This document shows, one piece after another, positions 30,784 through 45,700 of a stretch of 64,000 nucleotides of DNA. Both the position numbers and the translations under genes were made by a program. The notes under the pieces were generated by a model. It ran no database searches and was not told the DNA's origin. It saw only the letters and a program-made list of their open reading frames with translations. The stretch is from Bombyx mori. Its lineage: Eukaryota; Arthropoda; Insecta; Lepidoptera; Bombycidae. The stretch is from positions 8,434,501 through 8,498,500 of the forward strand of contig NC_085128.1 of assembly GCF_030269925.1 (NCBI RefSeq), written 5' to 3'. The stretch's first letter is position 1; each line of letters starts with the position of its first letter.

Positions 30784-33700
30784 CTGTAAATAAAAGTATA
30801 TATTTACTCAAAGAACAAAGTACATAGGCTTACTATTGTTATTTCCTTTGGAGGCAGGCGTGAACACCGTCCGTCTTGTGCTGAGTGGTCACCGTCTGTC
30901 ATAAACGTCAGCAAAGCCAAACTGCTGCATACTGGGCTAAATATTCTCTTGAAGCGTAGTTCAAAGAGGAACATGTCATAGTACTTTTGAATATTTTTTT
31001 CGTACATGTAAACTTGAGGAAACTACATAAATGTATGTATTAACTTGAATTATATGCAATTTTACACCTTTGTGGTAACCTATCAGAATGCATTTTAGAA
31101 TATTTAAATACACAATTATTTGACGCATCAAGCATCAAGCATCAAGCATTAATCACTGTTGATTATTGAATCGATCTGTGCTATTCATTTGTACTATTTA
31201 TAAATAAAAACATATTAAATAACAAATAGGCAGATTCGTGAATATTGACTCGTTTAATATTAGACGTATCAGAAAAAAATAAGCCTAGAAATAGAAATGA
31301 ACATACGTCGATCCATTACGTAATCTACACTGATTAATGTTTGAGGTGTCAAATAACATTTGCGGTTAGCGCCGGCGGCTTTGAGGCAAACGAATCCCGA
31401 TAGATTCATACTTAATCATAACTTCGATGCTAGAAGTTTGTGTTATAGAGATATTATCAATGAGTTGAAAGCATATATGGTATGTTCGTTCTATTAAAAT
31501 AAATAAAACAATTTCAAAAGATGCAGCTAAATATTGTTAATATAGAAACGGTGCCCTAGTGAAGTGAAGTGAAGCTATGTGGTCTTACTCTAGAACACCA
31601 CTGCATCTATTTCCGTGGGGTTCGAAAAAGTCGGCTTCGAATAAGAAATCCAACGATTGATTTTATCAGCGTAGTGCAATCGCCAACTGGTATCTACTAA
31701 TTGGTAGATTAGTAGCAATTGGTAGATCGCATTATAAGCTCCAACGGGTAAGCACCTCTATCCTGTATAATTCTGGCCGCGAAGCAGTCATGGGTTCGAG
31801 TTTGAAAGATGAAAGAAATCATTGACCAATTAAATTAAGAATTCAACCTCACACCTTAAGTTATCACAGAGTGGTGGCAATATCGTTGTGATATTGATTG
31901 GCTTTAGTAACCGCTTTATACTAGGTGGGTCATGACTTAGTTCATCGCTATGGTAATAAAAAAGCTTACAGATAAGCTGCACCAAATTGTTTGGATGTTT
32001 TCAGTTCCATTCTGTGTATTGGCGTAGTCGGACAGAAAAGTTCATCAGGTATTTTGCTGTTTTTGGGATATTACTGGAGCTTGTTACCTTAAATACCCTT
32101 CTACTAATACTCGAGATGGGAATTAGGAGAATATGATAATTTAAGTTCAATGAGAGCCCATCTCGGTATATTTTTGTTCAAACCTATCAAGCTATTGTCG
32201 CCTTAATCTCTGTTAAATTTTCTTAGAAAATTAAGCCACACAAAAGTAAGATTCCAAAGGTAATTCAAAATTCAAAAACTTTATGACGATAAAATCGTTC
32301 AAAATAACTCCAAGAAGGTACAAAGTCACGGCGAACGCAATATGGTTTGTATTATACGTCAGATACTATACGGTATATTGTTCAAATATCGTGACGGTCG
32401 CATTTTTGGCTAATGTGCGACAGCTTTGCAAGTTCGATGACAAATGTTCGGCCAACCGTTTGTGGCTGAACAAGAGACCTAACAAATTATTATGATAAAT
32501 GTATCGCAAAACAATAAGCACCCCTACAAACATGGTAAGGTTAATGTTTGTAGCGTAGAAGCCTTGTAGTTTGATATTATGATGAATATTTTAGTATCCT
32601 GTATTAATTTTATTTCTTAGGTACTAGGTTAATTAGTTTTTCTCTGTTCTTGAAGTTTGTTTAGAGCGTATGATGACAAGCAATAACTTCTGCCACAGAC
32701 TTTACTGAAACGCACAATCGATAATCACCACTGATAATTTATATTAATGTTACTTTATTACAGAAAAAGTATTTATTTTTATTTTTATTGCCGTATAGGC
32801 AGACGAGCATACGGCCCACCTGATGGGGAGTGGTTACCGTCGCTCATGGACGTCAGCAATGCCAGGGGCAGAGCCAAGCCACTGCCTACCAAAATTTTAA
32901 TTGCCTTTTTTAATTGCTTATATGGGTGAATTCACGGCCCAGCTGGCGTTAAGTGGTTATTATCGTAGCCCATAGACATCAACAACGTTAATTCTGCCGC
33001 CTATCTTCTTAGTCTCAGTTTAATAGTACAACGTTTTTTTTTTTTTTCTGTTAGAGAGCCAAACCTCCTACGAGGTCCCCGCGCCTAGGGGGCGCGCGGG
33101 GTATGTGAGACTCAACGATCTGCAGGTGTTGAGAGCAGATCGCGGGCCCAAGGATTTTAGGGTCCACCCACTAAACGACTCCCCTTTAGGTCGCCCTGTG
33201 ACCATCACCGGTAGGAGACTGCCTCCTCATAGGGACAACGGTTGCCTTAGCCTTCAAACTTGATAGTCTGAACAGATATCCTGACACATAAAGGTTTCTA
33301 ATGACTTCTAAATTTATTTCTAAGGTATGTACTGAACGGCTTTTATCTGTTAGTTTAGGCAACATTTGTTAAATGTAAGAAAAACACCCATTAGTTGAAA
33401 GTACTATTCGCATGGAACTGTGCGACAACCTTTCCTAAGATGTCAACAACGACCTATACAAAATTTCAACGCAAACAACTCGTCGCGTAATAATATTGAA
33501 CATAAGATAAACAAACAAATCAAATTTACAAATATTTTTATATTTAACAGTTTTCACAATTACAGTTATCATCATTGGACGAAGTTTCCTTGATGTATTA
33601 TGATTGCTCTCTGCAAATCGCTCATGTAAATTTATTGTTAAAATTACTACAGGAATATAATGAATAGGTGTACGCGTTAATTAAACTTGCAAATCTACCT

Positions 33701-36700
33701 ACACAATTCAACATTTGCATTGCTTTGTGCTCTTGTAAATTATTAAATAGAGCTTAGGCATCCAAATGGTACAAGCGGAAACTATTGTTCATTATACTGC
33801 ACAATACATTGTTGAAAATTACAGTAATAATCCACTGTGCATTACTCTGCAAAATATCATTGTGTAAAATAAAAATATACGATAATTTCAAAGAACAATG
33901 GTGCAATATTATTTCTAAATAATGTAATATGTAATATAAATGTATGTAATAAATAAGAAAAAAAAAACAGTTTACGAGATTTTTTTAAGATTAGTAGTAA
34001 TATATGCTTTTTCAATAGGAACGCACGAACTTTGACAGCTCATAGCGGCCATCTTGGTAAAGCGATAGCTGTCAAATTTGTCATGAACACTTAATTATTC
34101 GTGACATTTCACCATGGAACGCTACACGCTTGTCTGGCGTTGTCATTGGCTCTTATTTCTACGAAGATGCGGAAAGAGTCGCGCTCACTGTCAATGCGAC
34201 CGATATCGGACGATGATAACAAACTTTTTTTGGCCTAGGATAGATGACATGGATCTTACAAACATGTGGTTCCAACAGGAAGGCTCTACTTGCCATATAG
34301 CACGAGAAGCATTAAATTTATTTAATGAGAAATTCGAAGGCTTCGTCATCTCGCGTGGTGGCGACATCAACTGGCCATCGAGATCGTGTGACTTAACACC
34401 GCTCGACTATTTCTAAGTACTACTAAGTGAAATATAAAACGAACTAAACTAAAGCAATGTAACTGAATCTTATAAAACAATCTTTCAAATTGAAATTTCC
34501 TACTGAAATTTCTTATGGAAATTTACCCTTTATGGGACAGCCGGATTAAGGGTCGTAAAATCAGCGCTAGAAGCTATAACGAACTTAACATTATAACCGG
34601 TAATAAACAAATACTCAAAATGGCAGTTAAATTCTATTTATATAACGCAGATTAAAAAATTATTCCGAATTACGTTCTCGACGCAATCGTCGAGGTATAT
34701 TTCGCATTATGTCACACTTAGGAAAGATAAATTTATGATCGGTCGGCACTCCAAGTCGGATTCGATTCTCGGTTTGATATTGATTTAAGTTATCAGAGTC
34801 CCTTTCAAGTTTGTGTCACGTCCGAGTGACCTTCGTCCAAATAGTCGACATTTCCGCCGCTAGTCATGGAACAGACATTTCGGCTCGGAGTAATTAAACA
34901 GGTGTCTAAATGTGTTCTGGGCTTATTGTTGAATGTTTTACGCCCATTACGCCGTATCAAGCTGATGAGTTAATATAAATGCTGAAAGAAGCGAGAGAAA
35001 TAAAATATGTTTTTTTTTTGTTCCCGCAGGCAGGTGCCGATTTTTCTAATGAAATACCTACTTAAGAAATGTTCATGAACGATTTTCACGGTGAAGGAAT
35101 AATGCGACCGACTCGCGCGACTTACTGCTTAGTGTGCTTAGTATGAATTTATATGGAACTCTAAACACCGCGAGCCTCTGCTGCACTGGAGCAGTGCCGC
35201 CGCGCGACCCGTCCACGTTGCACGTCAATATGGCGTTATTTTCCAAACATGATGACAAATTATTAATAGAAGACAAACAAAATGAGTGTATCATTCTTCT
35301 TCTTCTAATAAATTCTGTATAGCTATTTTCCTAGTTGCGGATAAATTGTCCGATATAATTATACTGAGTACTAGAACATAACTGTATACAATAAAAACTG
35401 CGGGCAGACTGCCGTCGATCGCAGTCGCTGACATCGGAATGCTACCTTTAGTGTTCTAAAATTAAGGAGAGATTTGAGAGATCTGTGTCGTGACCTTTTG
35501 AAATGCGAATGCTATACATACACATATTCATTTGACCTTACTTCTTCCCTAAAAATATTGTTTATTGTTTTAGTAACTGTCACTCAAAAAAAGCCCACTG
35601 TATTCTCATTTTGAGAAACAATATTTCCTTTCTTATATAAATATTTCCCAACAAAACCAAAGGTTTTTGTATCAAACATACAGATATAATTTTTTTCATA
35701 ATACATTTTGATTTAATTAGGTACTTAATTGGACAAAAATTTACATTCTGTCCATCGATCAGCTAAAAGGTTTTAAAAAAGTTACCAAAATAGAAAGAGG
35801 ACTTTTCAGAATTAATCTGAATAATTTAGGATGTTTTTACCGCTTGTTGATATTTTTAACAACGAAAAGTTAAGTTAATTAAAGGTTCTGGTATTTTAAT
35901 TATCATCACGCGACTTTTGGTATGCCAGACTTTAAGATATAAAATATACATAATAATATATAGGTTGTATAAATATAAAATGTAAGGTTTCAAGATAAGA
36001 TTGCATGTTTTTTTTTTTCCTACCTATGCTGATAGCCTTGAGAGGTTATTTCAGTTTCACCCTAACGTGTCTAGGTTAGCTCACGGGGCTCAAACCGGAG
36101 TGTTGCTAACACTGACCCTAGCAAGAGCAGTGTTTTGCAGAATCTACCACCGGATCGGAAACGCGACTCACTGAGAAGATCCTGCGAGAAACTCAGTGGG
36201 CTGTGTCTATGGGTTAATTTGCTCGTCGAGCCCTTCGTCGCAAGCCACGTGTTCGGCGAGGACGGTGCTTGTGGTGGCTAAAAGCACCGTTAATGGATCG
36301 GGAGGATCCGTAATGACGCATTGCATGTTAGGCGATGAAAGCTGTTGTATCCTTACGAATTACCTGTAAGACGTATCTATTGGAGCGGTCCCGACAAAGC
36401 AGCGGTCCGCCGGAGTCCCCTGCGCACGAATCACGCCGCCCGCGTCCCGCACACACCATGTCGTCTGTGATGGCGTATTGCCAGTACGAGCGACGACATA
36501 CGCCTTGCTGTATTGTCGAAACCTAAACAAACCAACACATATATATATATATTATGTAAATTGAATTGCTGTTCGTTAGTCTCGCTAAAACTCGAGAACG
36601 ACTGGACCGATTTGGCTAATTTTGGTCTTGAATTATTTGTGGAAGTCCAGAGAAGGCTTAAAAAGATAAATATGAAAATGCTCGGAATTAAATAAAAATA

Positions 36701-39700
36701 AAAATTTTGTTTTTCCTTTGATGTGTCCCCCGGCGTACGGATTCCTCTTGTTTGTTTTAAGTTTATTTTATACAAAAGTATAGGTCTTTTATTTATCGAT
36801 TAAGGCACTACGAAGTCTGCCAGGTCAGCTAGTTTCTTTATAAAATGTTATCATTATAGATAATTCTATTTGCAGCAGAGAATATTCTGATCCATAGAGG
36901 CACAAAAATTTGGTGACTATGGCGAATGATTAATAACGGTCTTAGTCATGTTGCTTTTTATTTTTTTTTATTGCTATATGAGTGGACGAGCTCACAGCTC
37001 ACATGGTTGTTAAGTGTGGTTACTGGAGCCCATAGACATCTACAACGTAAATGCACCACACACTTAGAGATATAAGTTCTAAGGTCTCAGTGTAGTTACA
37101 GCGGCTACACACCCTTCAAACCGAAACGCATTACTGCTTCACGACAGAAATAGGCAGGGCGGTGGTACCTACCCGCGCGGACTCACAAGGGGTCCTACCA
37201 CCAGTAATTACGCAAATTATAATTTTGCGGGTTTGATTTTTATTACACGATATTATTCCTTCACCGTGGAAGTCAATCGTGAACATTTGTTAAGTACGTA
37301 TTTCATTAGAAAAAGTGGTACCCGCCTGCGGAATTCGAACACCGGTGCATCGCTAGATTCGAACGCACCGGACGTCTTATCCTTTAGGCCACGACGACTT
37401 CACGTGGTCGATGATAATTGCTTTTTTTAGTTCGCTGTAGGGTCCAAATGAACTCATGGCCTAGCTGATGTACTGACCTCAGGTAAGGTGCAGTACTAGT
37501 TCTTTGTAACACATACGTACTGAAAGAATGTATGTAAGTTCCAAATATGATTCTATTAAGTTTCTTCATTGCACCTCCCTTAGCGTAATTCACAAACATT
37601 TGTAGCAGTAGGGTATGCAGGCATAAGGGTAGGCACCAATATCTCATCTATTTCTATGATGAAGCAATAATGCGCTCAAATTGGAAGGAAAGAACTGTTG
37701 AGACAAACAGAACAATGTGGTACGTTGTCTTTGGAACCAATAACCACATAATACAAGGACCGTAACACTCATCCACCATAACAACAAATAAAAACGAAGC
37801 TTATAGATTAATTCAAATTCATGATATAAATTTTCCGCACAAACTATACTTAACAAAATAAGAAGTTTACTTCTAAACAAACTTAATTAAGGTTTTGTGT
37901 TTATTCATTAGCACATTGTCTCGTTTGTGTTCATTAACAATGAATCCAGTGAAGTCCATTAAATTCTAAATTTAATTTAAGTTTTTAAATGATTTTGAAA
38001 ACTCCGGGAATTATCATAATTTCGCATTCGGTATTTCATTTTGTAAATAGTGAGCTATTCGATCGCGACGATTCTCAAGATCTTAACAGTTCTTTCTCTA
38101 TACTTTATATGATAGAATTCGAGTCAATCCTGATAATAACATTTTCTACATTTATTATTTAAATATTTTTTTCGTTGAACGTATGTTTCTCGTTTTTATT
38201 CGGTGATTTCAGTAGCCCTTAAAATTTTATAACGGTCATCTCAAATATCGTAAAGGAAATACTGATATCGAAACTAAAATAAATGAAAATTAAACATTTT
38301 CCTTTAGAAAATTCACAAATTTTTCACCGTTGAAGCTTTATTTTATGTGACTCGCTATTTATTCGTGTCAACCTTATCTAATGTCAACCTAATCTTTCAC
38401 CATATTAACGTCAGCTTGTTCCATGGGTACTTAGACTATATATTGAAAATGAAAATCCTACTTAATTTAGACAAAATTCCCTTTGTTTCCCTCTTCTCTG
38501 GCTTTGCTATTACAATAACCTTTTTATCTCAAGAATATGCTTTGAATAATATTTTTCTACTAATATGTCGATTTTATTTTACATTTGAATACAGCCTGTA
38601 ATTAAAACTTTCCCTTTTCAAGTCTTTGTGCTATTTTAAACTCTGTATGCTTTATTAATTTCTTGTTGTTCTCACCCAAATGTGTGCAAACAAACCACTT
38701 CCAAAGATCTTTTGTGCCACGTACCATTCAGCTTTGAAATATACTTTCCCCTACGATGTTTCTTGAGCACTTCGCCATGTTTTAAAAGACGTTTGATGAA
38801 AGTACTCGGTGGCTTTCGTATGCTTTTTTTTTTTTTTTTTTTTATTGCTTAGATGGGTGGACGAGCTCACAGCCCACCTGGTGTTAAGTGGTTACTGGAA
38901 CCCATAGACATCTACAACGTAAATGCGCCACTCACCTTGAGAAATAAGTTGTAAAGTCTCAGTATAGTTACAGCGGCTGCCCCACCCTTCAAACCGAAAC
39001 GCATTACTGCTTCACGGCAGAAATAGGCAGGGCGGTGGTACCTACCCGCGCGGACTCACAACAGGTCCTACCACCAGTAATTACGCAAATTATAATTTTG
39101 CGGGTTTCACTTTTATTACACGATGTTATTCCTTCACCGTGGAAGTCAATCGTAAACATTTGTTGAGTACGTATTTCATTAGAAAAATTGGTACCCGCCT
39201 GCGGGATTCGAACACCGGTGCATCGCTTCAACACGAATGCACCGGACGTCTTATCTTTTAGGCCACGACGACTTCCGTATACGCTATACGTATACGCTCG
39301 TAATGCCCCCGGCATTACGAGCGTATACATGAGCGACAGTGAACACTCACATACTAACAGTTGCTTTTTTACGCAAAATCAACACTATATGGTTTCAAAA
39401 TGTGATATTTGTAATATTGAAACATATACATTAACTAGAGACCCGCCTTCGCTTCGCTTCGGAAACATTAAATTTTATTATTGATGATAGCTCGCTTCGC
39501 TTCGGAAACATTAAATTTTATTATTGACAGCTGAGTCCTGCGATGTAGCCTGCGGTTATTGTCGTACCGCCGGTGACGCCTCGAGACGAAGCTAGTCTAA
39601 AAAAAGTAGCCTAAGTTACTCCTTATATCATCAGCTACCTATCAGTGAAAGTCCCGTCAAAATCGGTCCAGCTATTCCAGAGATTAGCCGGAACAAACAG

Positions 39701-42700
39701 ACAGACAGACAGATAGACAAAAATTGTAAAAAATGTTATTTTGGTGTATGTACCGTATATATATATTCATATGCATGTAGTAAAAAGCAGCTATTTCAAT
39801 ATTACAAACAGACACTCCAATTTTATTTGTATGTATAGATGACAAAGACTCCAAAACCCTACGGGTCTTAACTATTAGCTTTGTTTACTTACAACAAATA
39901 AAATAAATCAACATTCAAATCGAAGGTCCCTATTCTGAAGGGATTCGATTGTAAAGGCTCGCTCCATAAGTGGGTAACGTTATGTTTACGCACCTGCGCT
40001 TCGTGCAACACCCTCGTACCGTGGACATCTGTGGGCCGCTTCTTACCCCACCCGAGTATTATGCAGGATGTATGCGGAGGGAGAGACTGGTGTGGATTCG
40101 GAAGGCAAGCTATCCCGTGACCAAGGTCGGGGCGGGCGGACGTCGGTAATCTGTTTAAAATTTATTACAAAATATATAATTTTATATTTAATTTGATTTC
40201 AACAACAAAAGACCAATAGGTAGCATATTATTATTTTTTAAAGATTTTAATTTTATTTAAATTTTTAAAGAGGTAGCTTAATTGTACTCTCTAATGGTTT
40301 CGAATAGAAATGATGAAGAACGTTATTACTTTTAATGAACTGACGTTGATTTTCTATTGTTAACAAATGCCAGGTTACTATATAGTTAACGTGATATTGA
40401 AATTAAATATTCAGGAAAATATTACATCATCTTTGTCTTCCATGAGGTTAAGAGCCGGGAACGTGGAATTTACGTTTTTAAAAAGTTTATACAAAAAGCG
40501 CAAAAGTGTTTCTAATAAATTGCATAAGCCGTAAACGATAATTTTGTATCCCAAGATTAGTTATTTTAACATCCTAATACCGTATTGTTCCTCTTTAAAT
40601 TTAAGTTTTCTTTTCTTGGTAACCTTAGCTTTTCTTCTTGGTTACATAAATACATATTTTGTATTGTATTATTTTTTTTATTGCTTATTCGTAATAGTGT
40701 TAATTTTTCTTTAAAATGGCTTTGTTTTGAAATAATTCTATTAAAGTCTTGCTTAGATACACTGCAATTAAAATAAATTCAGAAAATTTGAAAAAAAAAT
40801 TACTGAAATCTATTTGTTTTATCACGGTACATTATCTAAAGTTGTAACGATTACTATAATTCGTTTTTAGTTATGCGCACGAATTGTTGCTGTTTGCAAC
40901 GCATATAAAAACGTGATTACGTACTGAAAATCCTGATTTGTGATTCTATCAAACCCTTATATTTATTAAGAAACATTTGATAAACTTTATGACCAAATTT
41001 ATCAAAGTCGGAATGCCCGAAGTCGCCCGATTTCCCCCGTGAATAGGCTGCTTCTGGCAAATTAGTCTAGATTTGAGTATTACAAGGCTTAGAGTATATT
41101 TTTTCTGATTTATTTCAGAACTAGCTACGGGATCGTATTTTTATTTCTGCTGACAAAAATATAAGGAAGATCGAGGCTTTGAGATAAATACGCTTTTACA
41201 TTCAATATGACAATCAAAGGTGCCAAATATAAATTATGAATAGATAAAAGTGGTCCGAGGGCCGCGCTTGTAAGAAGAGTTATTATTATTAGACGATGAG
41301 AAATATTCAATAAAAATGCTGAATTAATACTTTTATTTTACCTCAACTTGAAATGATATATAGGGTTCAACCTACCATGACATAGATTTAATGTCGCGCT
41401 TGTAAGAAGAGATATTATTATTAGAGAATGAGAAATATTCTTTAATAATGCTGAATTAACCCTTTTAATTATATGTAGGGTTCAACCTATCGTGACAGAT
41501 TTAATATGTTAAGAATTTAATATATATTCATACTGAGACGAGAGAAGACTTCTTTACTACCTGTTTCTAGAGCTAATATCGGACTAATTAGGAGAAAGCA
41601 TAGTTTCCAAATCAGAATTGGCAATTTCAATAACAATTTCAGTTCATCAAAAGATATCAAAATCATCTATCGGAGATAATATCTGTACGTATCTTTATGA
41701 AAATCAATTTCGTTACGAAGGAAATTATTAACATTACTCAGATGAATTGTATCGAAATTATATCTGTATTGGTTCTAGTTGGTCTTGATAAAATTGGCTA
41801 AATTACTACTCTTAAATTATTAGTGCACAAACAATAAAATAAAAAAATATAAATAAAAATTCGGGTTATTGAATATAATAAGCTTGTGGGCTGGATATAC
41901 TCGAAGATCGTACAACGCTCTCCGTGTTCAATATAATAACGCGTTTAGGGTGCTGGCGGTGCTGCCCCGCTTTTGTAGCGCATCAGGGATGTTTGCAGAC
42001 GCGCACATAGATTGTTTTTACGCTACCATGCGTAAGAGGTGTGCATCTCTGGTAAGCAGAGTGAGGGCCAGCTCCAACAGTAACCTGAGCATGATCGCAA
42101 GCAGGTTGGACTGTGTATACATGGGTCGCTGTGGTGCCATCTCCCATGGGATGTTACGACAGTAATTCATTGTGATGTAAATATAACTACTAACATAGGT
42201 CTAACAATTTATATGAGTCATGGTTACTTGCAATAAAACATTATTATTATTATTATTATAAAAAAACATAATTGCAGAAACAAACATCAATCGTTTAGAA
42301 AGCCTCTTTCAATCCACATTGATAAATCGAGTGAACTCAACGAGGAAGCTCCATTGTGTATAAGGAAAATTGCCCTGACACATTTTGGGCTACACTGACT
42401 ATGCGTCACATAAATCTGCAGTAAAAGATGTGACTGATGGATTTATCATATAACGCTATCTATCTCACACGTCATGATCGCATAGATAGCGAAGTGTGAA
42501 GTATATTATGTCATATCTACATCTTAATAACTGGTTTCTCAATATTTTAAAAATCGAATTGTCGTTATTAACGGAACCGGTATATTTGTACTGAGTGTTA
42601 CTATGTTACAAATCGAATAAAAACACATCACTAAAAATCCTAATTAGTTCAGCCTGATGAGTTTTAATGAATTTAACATAATAACTAATCTGTGCCATGC

Positions 42701-45700
42701 AAGCCACCACTAGCTAGACTTTTCTTGTCTTATAAGTGTTAAAAAAATACAAGACAAAGTGTACTTTGTACCTAGAATCCGAATGCTAAAATATTTAATA
42801 TGCTGAATCTTTACTCACAAGACCGACGAAGCGATCAAAATCAGTCTCTAGTTCAAAGATCAAAGCTAGACCCTCCTAATAACTATCTATAGCATTCATA
42901 GCTTCGTTTCTGTGTAATATCAGCGCCTAACGAGTGACCCACATATTATTTAGACATGACAAAAACCTCACCCATTTATTTATCTCTAAACATGCGGCAC
43001 AAGATCTATGTGTGCTTTTTGATATTACATCCGTAATATAAAATCTTACATAAATTAGTATTTCAGATCTAACTGACGAGAGATTTAATAAAAATGGAAT
43101 ATGCTCAAAAGTAATTTAAAATAAATTCTATATTTGTTTGAGGTGGATTGTGTTTTCTACAAATTGCAACAACGCTGAAAATATAAAAATACGATTGGCT
43201 AATAGAACAAATATTATTTATATGTTAGATAATTAGCTGCGGCAACGGCTCGCCGGCAACAATATGGAATTTTAACTTAAAAGGGAAAAGCTATAAGATG
43301 ATTCAGAAATCTACTGAAGATAATTTACACACATACATTCTCTTCTATACTATAATATTATAAAGCTGAAGAGTTTGTTTGTTTGAACGCGCTAATCTCA
43401 GGAACTACTGGTCCGATTTGCAAAATTCTTTCAGTATTAGATAGCCCATTTATCGAGGAAGGCTATACTATATAACATCGCGCTAAGACCAATGCAAGCG
43501 GAGCAACAATAAAGAATGTATCAAAATCGGGGTTTTAATCTTTTTTAAGAGCTTCCACTGCATGCGCTGCAGAAACAGTTAAAGTTTCGCTAAAATAATG
43601 TATAAGAGTCTTCTCTGTATCTGTATCTGTATCATGTATGAGTCTCTTTTGAAGTCGGTTAAAAAGCATGATTTTGGTACCTTAAATAACTCTTTAACAT
43701 TCTATTATTCAAAAATATTTTCACTCTCTACGTAAACGAAGAGGCGGGTAAAATTTAGCGTTATGCCAAAGTAACTATTCCACGCGGACGAAGTCGCGGG
43801 CAAAAGCTAGTATTTATATATAGATAGATAGATATCAGTAATATACCGGAGCATGGCGACATCGTTGATGACCGTGTCAGGGTCGTATCGAGGATGTACG
43901 ACTGCTTCGGTGACCTTCATCTCCAGTTCCCCGTAGTTCCGCAGGAGCAGGTCGTGCTCACCCAAGCGCACGTAAAGCCGTCGCCGCACGCAATGAGCTG
44001 CTGTCACCACCCAGCGAAGCGAAACGAGGGTCCCGCCACAAAACGCCTCCTGGAGTACGTTATATGTTTGTTTAGTAGCAATTAATAGCGTTTTTAGATT
44101 TAATTCAAATAAAAATATATATATGTGTGTGTGTGTGTGTGTATTTGTATGTATATGTATTGTTCTGTATCTTGTAATATGTATATATTATTATACGTAA
44201 TGTTTACTGTATGCACTAGGTTTGTGTTCCTAATTCTTTTTTTTCCTTTTGCGGGCCTACTGGAAGAGATTTTAACATGAAATAAGTAGTGCCTTTGTAC
44301 TCTGTATCCTTATTGTCGTGTTTTTTTTAACAGCTGTGTGTACAAAGTATATTAAAAAAATATATAATAATTTTTTTGTTGATGGATTATCTTATCTTAT
44401 ACCTTTAAACGAGCAATTCTTGTATATAAATATATATATAATCTAAATCTCGGAAACGGCTCCAACGATTTTCATAAAATTTAGTATACAGGGGATTTCA
44501 GGGGCGATAAATCGATCTAGCTAAGATTTATTTTCAGTAAATGTTGTTTTATTCGTGTTTTCAATAATCAACTTTATCGATAATTTTGATCTTTTTCTTT
44601 AAATTACCAGTTCATGTTTTTTTTTTATTCTGTCGGTAAATCGAAAAATATTATTCATATTTCATCATTTTACCAATATGTAATTCGTCGTTAAATAAAA
44701 TTTTTAAAAAACACAATTTATCAACAAAAAAAAAACCGAGCAAAGCTCATCCAGCGGTCATCCAGGTACTTTCTCAATAAAAGAACAAAAATACGTATTG
44801 TTAAAAATTTAATAATAAGTGTATCTAACACTGATACTGTATCTAACACATATTTTAGTATTACATAGATTTCTTGATAGACTCGATAGTCGTATCTCTG
44901 GATCTACTGAGCACAGCAACCGCTGTGAAATTCCAGATATTAATTCTAAGTCGTGTCGCATATCTCTGAACTTTATTCTACGAGAATTCAGAATAAAGAG
45001 CTATGATATCAAACTCAATGTCTATTTCTTAATATTTATTATACCAAACTTATATTCTACGAAAAGGTGACATTTTTTTTTACTAATATGAAAACTTAAT
45101 TCTATGACAAGGAAATTAACAAAGTAATTAAAAAAGAAAAAAAATAATTAACCAACTTGCACATTTTATAAAGATAATTAATAACTATTGACTAACTTTA
45201 TAAGGATTACGTACGGCATTCAGACCAAAAAATGATTACTGATATTCTCGAGCAAAATATTTTGTGTTATACCGTCTTATTAACGTATGTTGTACGATGA
45301 GTAATAACGGAATGATGCATGTTTTAATAAATTTGAAATTTGATAAATTAACAACTACTAATTTTAAAATTTACTGAAGTATATATGTCGCGAATAAACT
45401 AATGCTGTCTAACCATAAAGTAGTTCGTGTCACTAAAAATAAATAATTCGGAAGTTTATTTGAGAAAAGATGCCCGAACAAAAACCATAAATTAAAAAAA
45501 TATCGCGAGTACAATATGTGTCGAAACTTTAATGGAGAATGCTTTACTTAAAATTTCAACGTGCTAAACACATTTCAACTAACTCTAAATAGATGTGGCG
45601 TTCATGTGTACTAATGCGAAAGGAGAACTATCCTCTGGGAATGTGTTTGTACTCAGCGAGCGACAGTCCAACATATTTCATAATTTAAAATATGCTACTT

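Larger units (their letters stand above)
30784..36363. other. intron 10 of the TSR protease
   Basis: 5.6 kb of repeats: old Bm1, a LINE tail, a short R1-like 3' end, a Tc1/mariner remnant and family X. No host exon seen. Confidence 0.7.
40151..43846. other. intron 8 of the TSR protease
   Basis: AT-rich; contains a local tandem duplication, a reverse-transcriptase scrap and repeat family W next to exon 8. No host exon recognised. Confidence 0.6.

Noticed and set aside
30454..30789. Plus-strand 111-aa frame
   Set aside because: Antisense to the last exon of the TSR protease plus its 3' flank.
38347..38601. Hydrophobic 84-aa plus-strand frame
   Set aside because: Phe/Leu/Ile richness follows from T-rich DNA; no conserved motif.
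43894..44085. Plus-strand frame over GC-rich DNA
   Set aside because: Antisense to exon 8 of the TSR protease.
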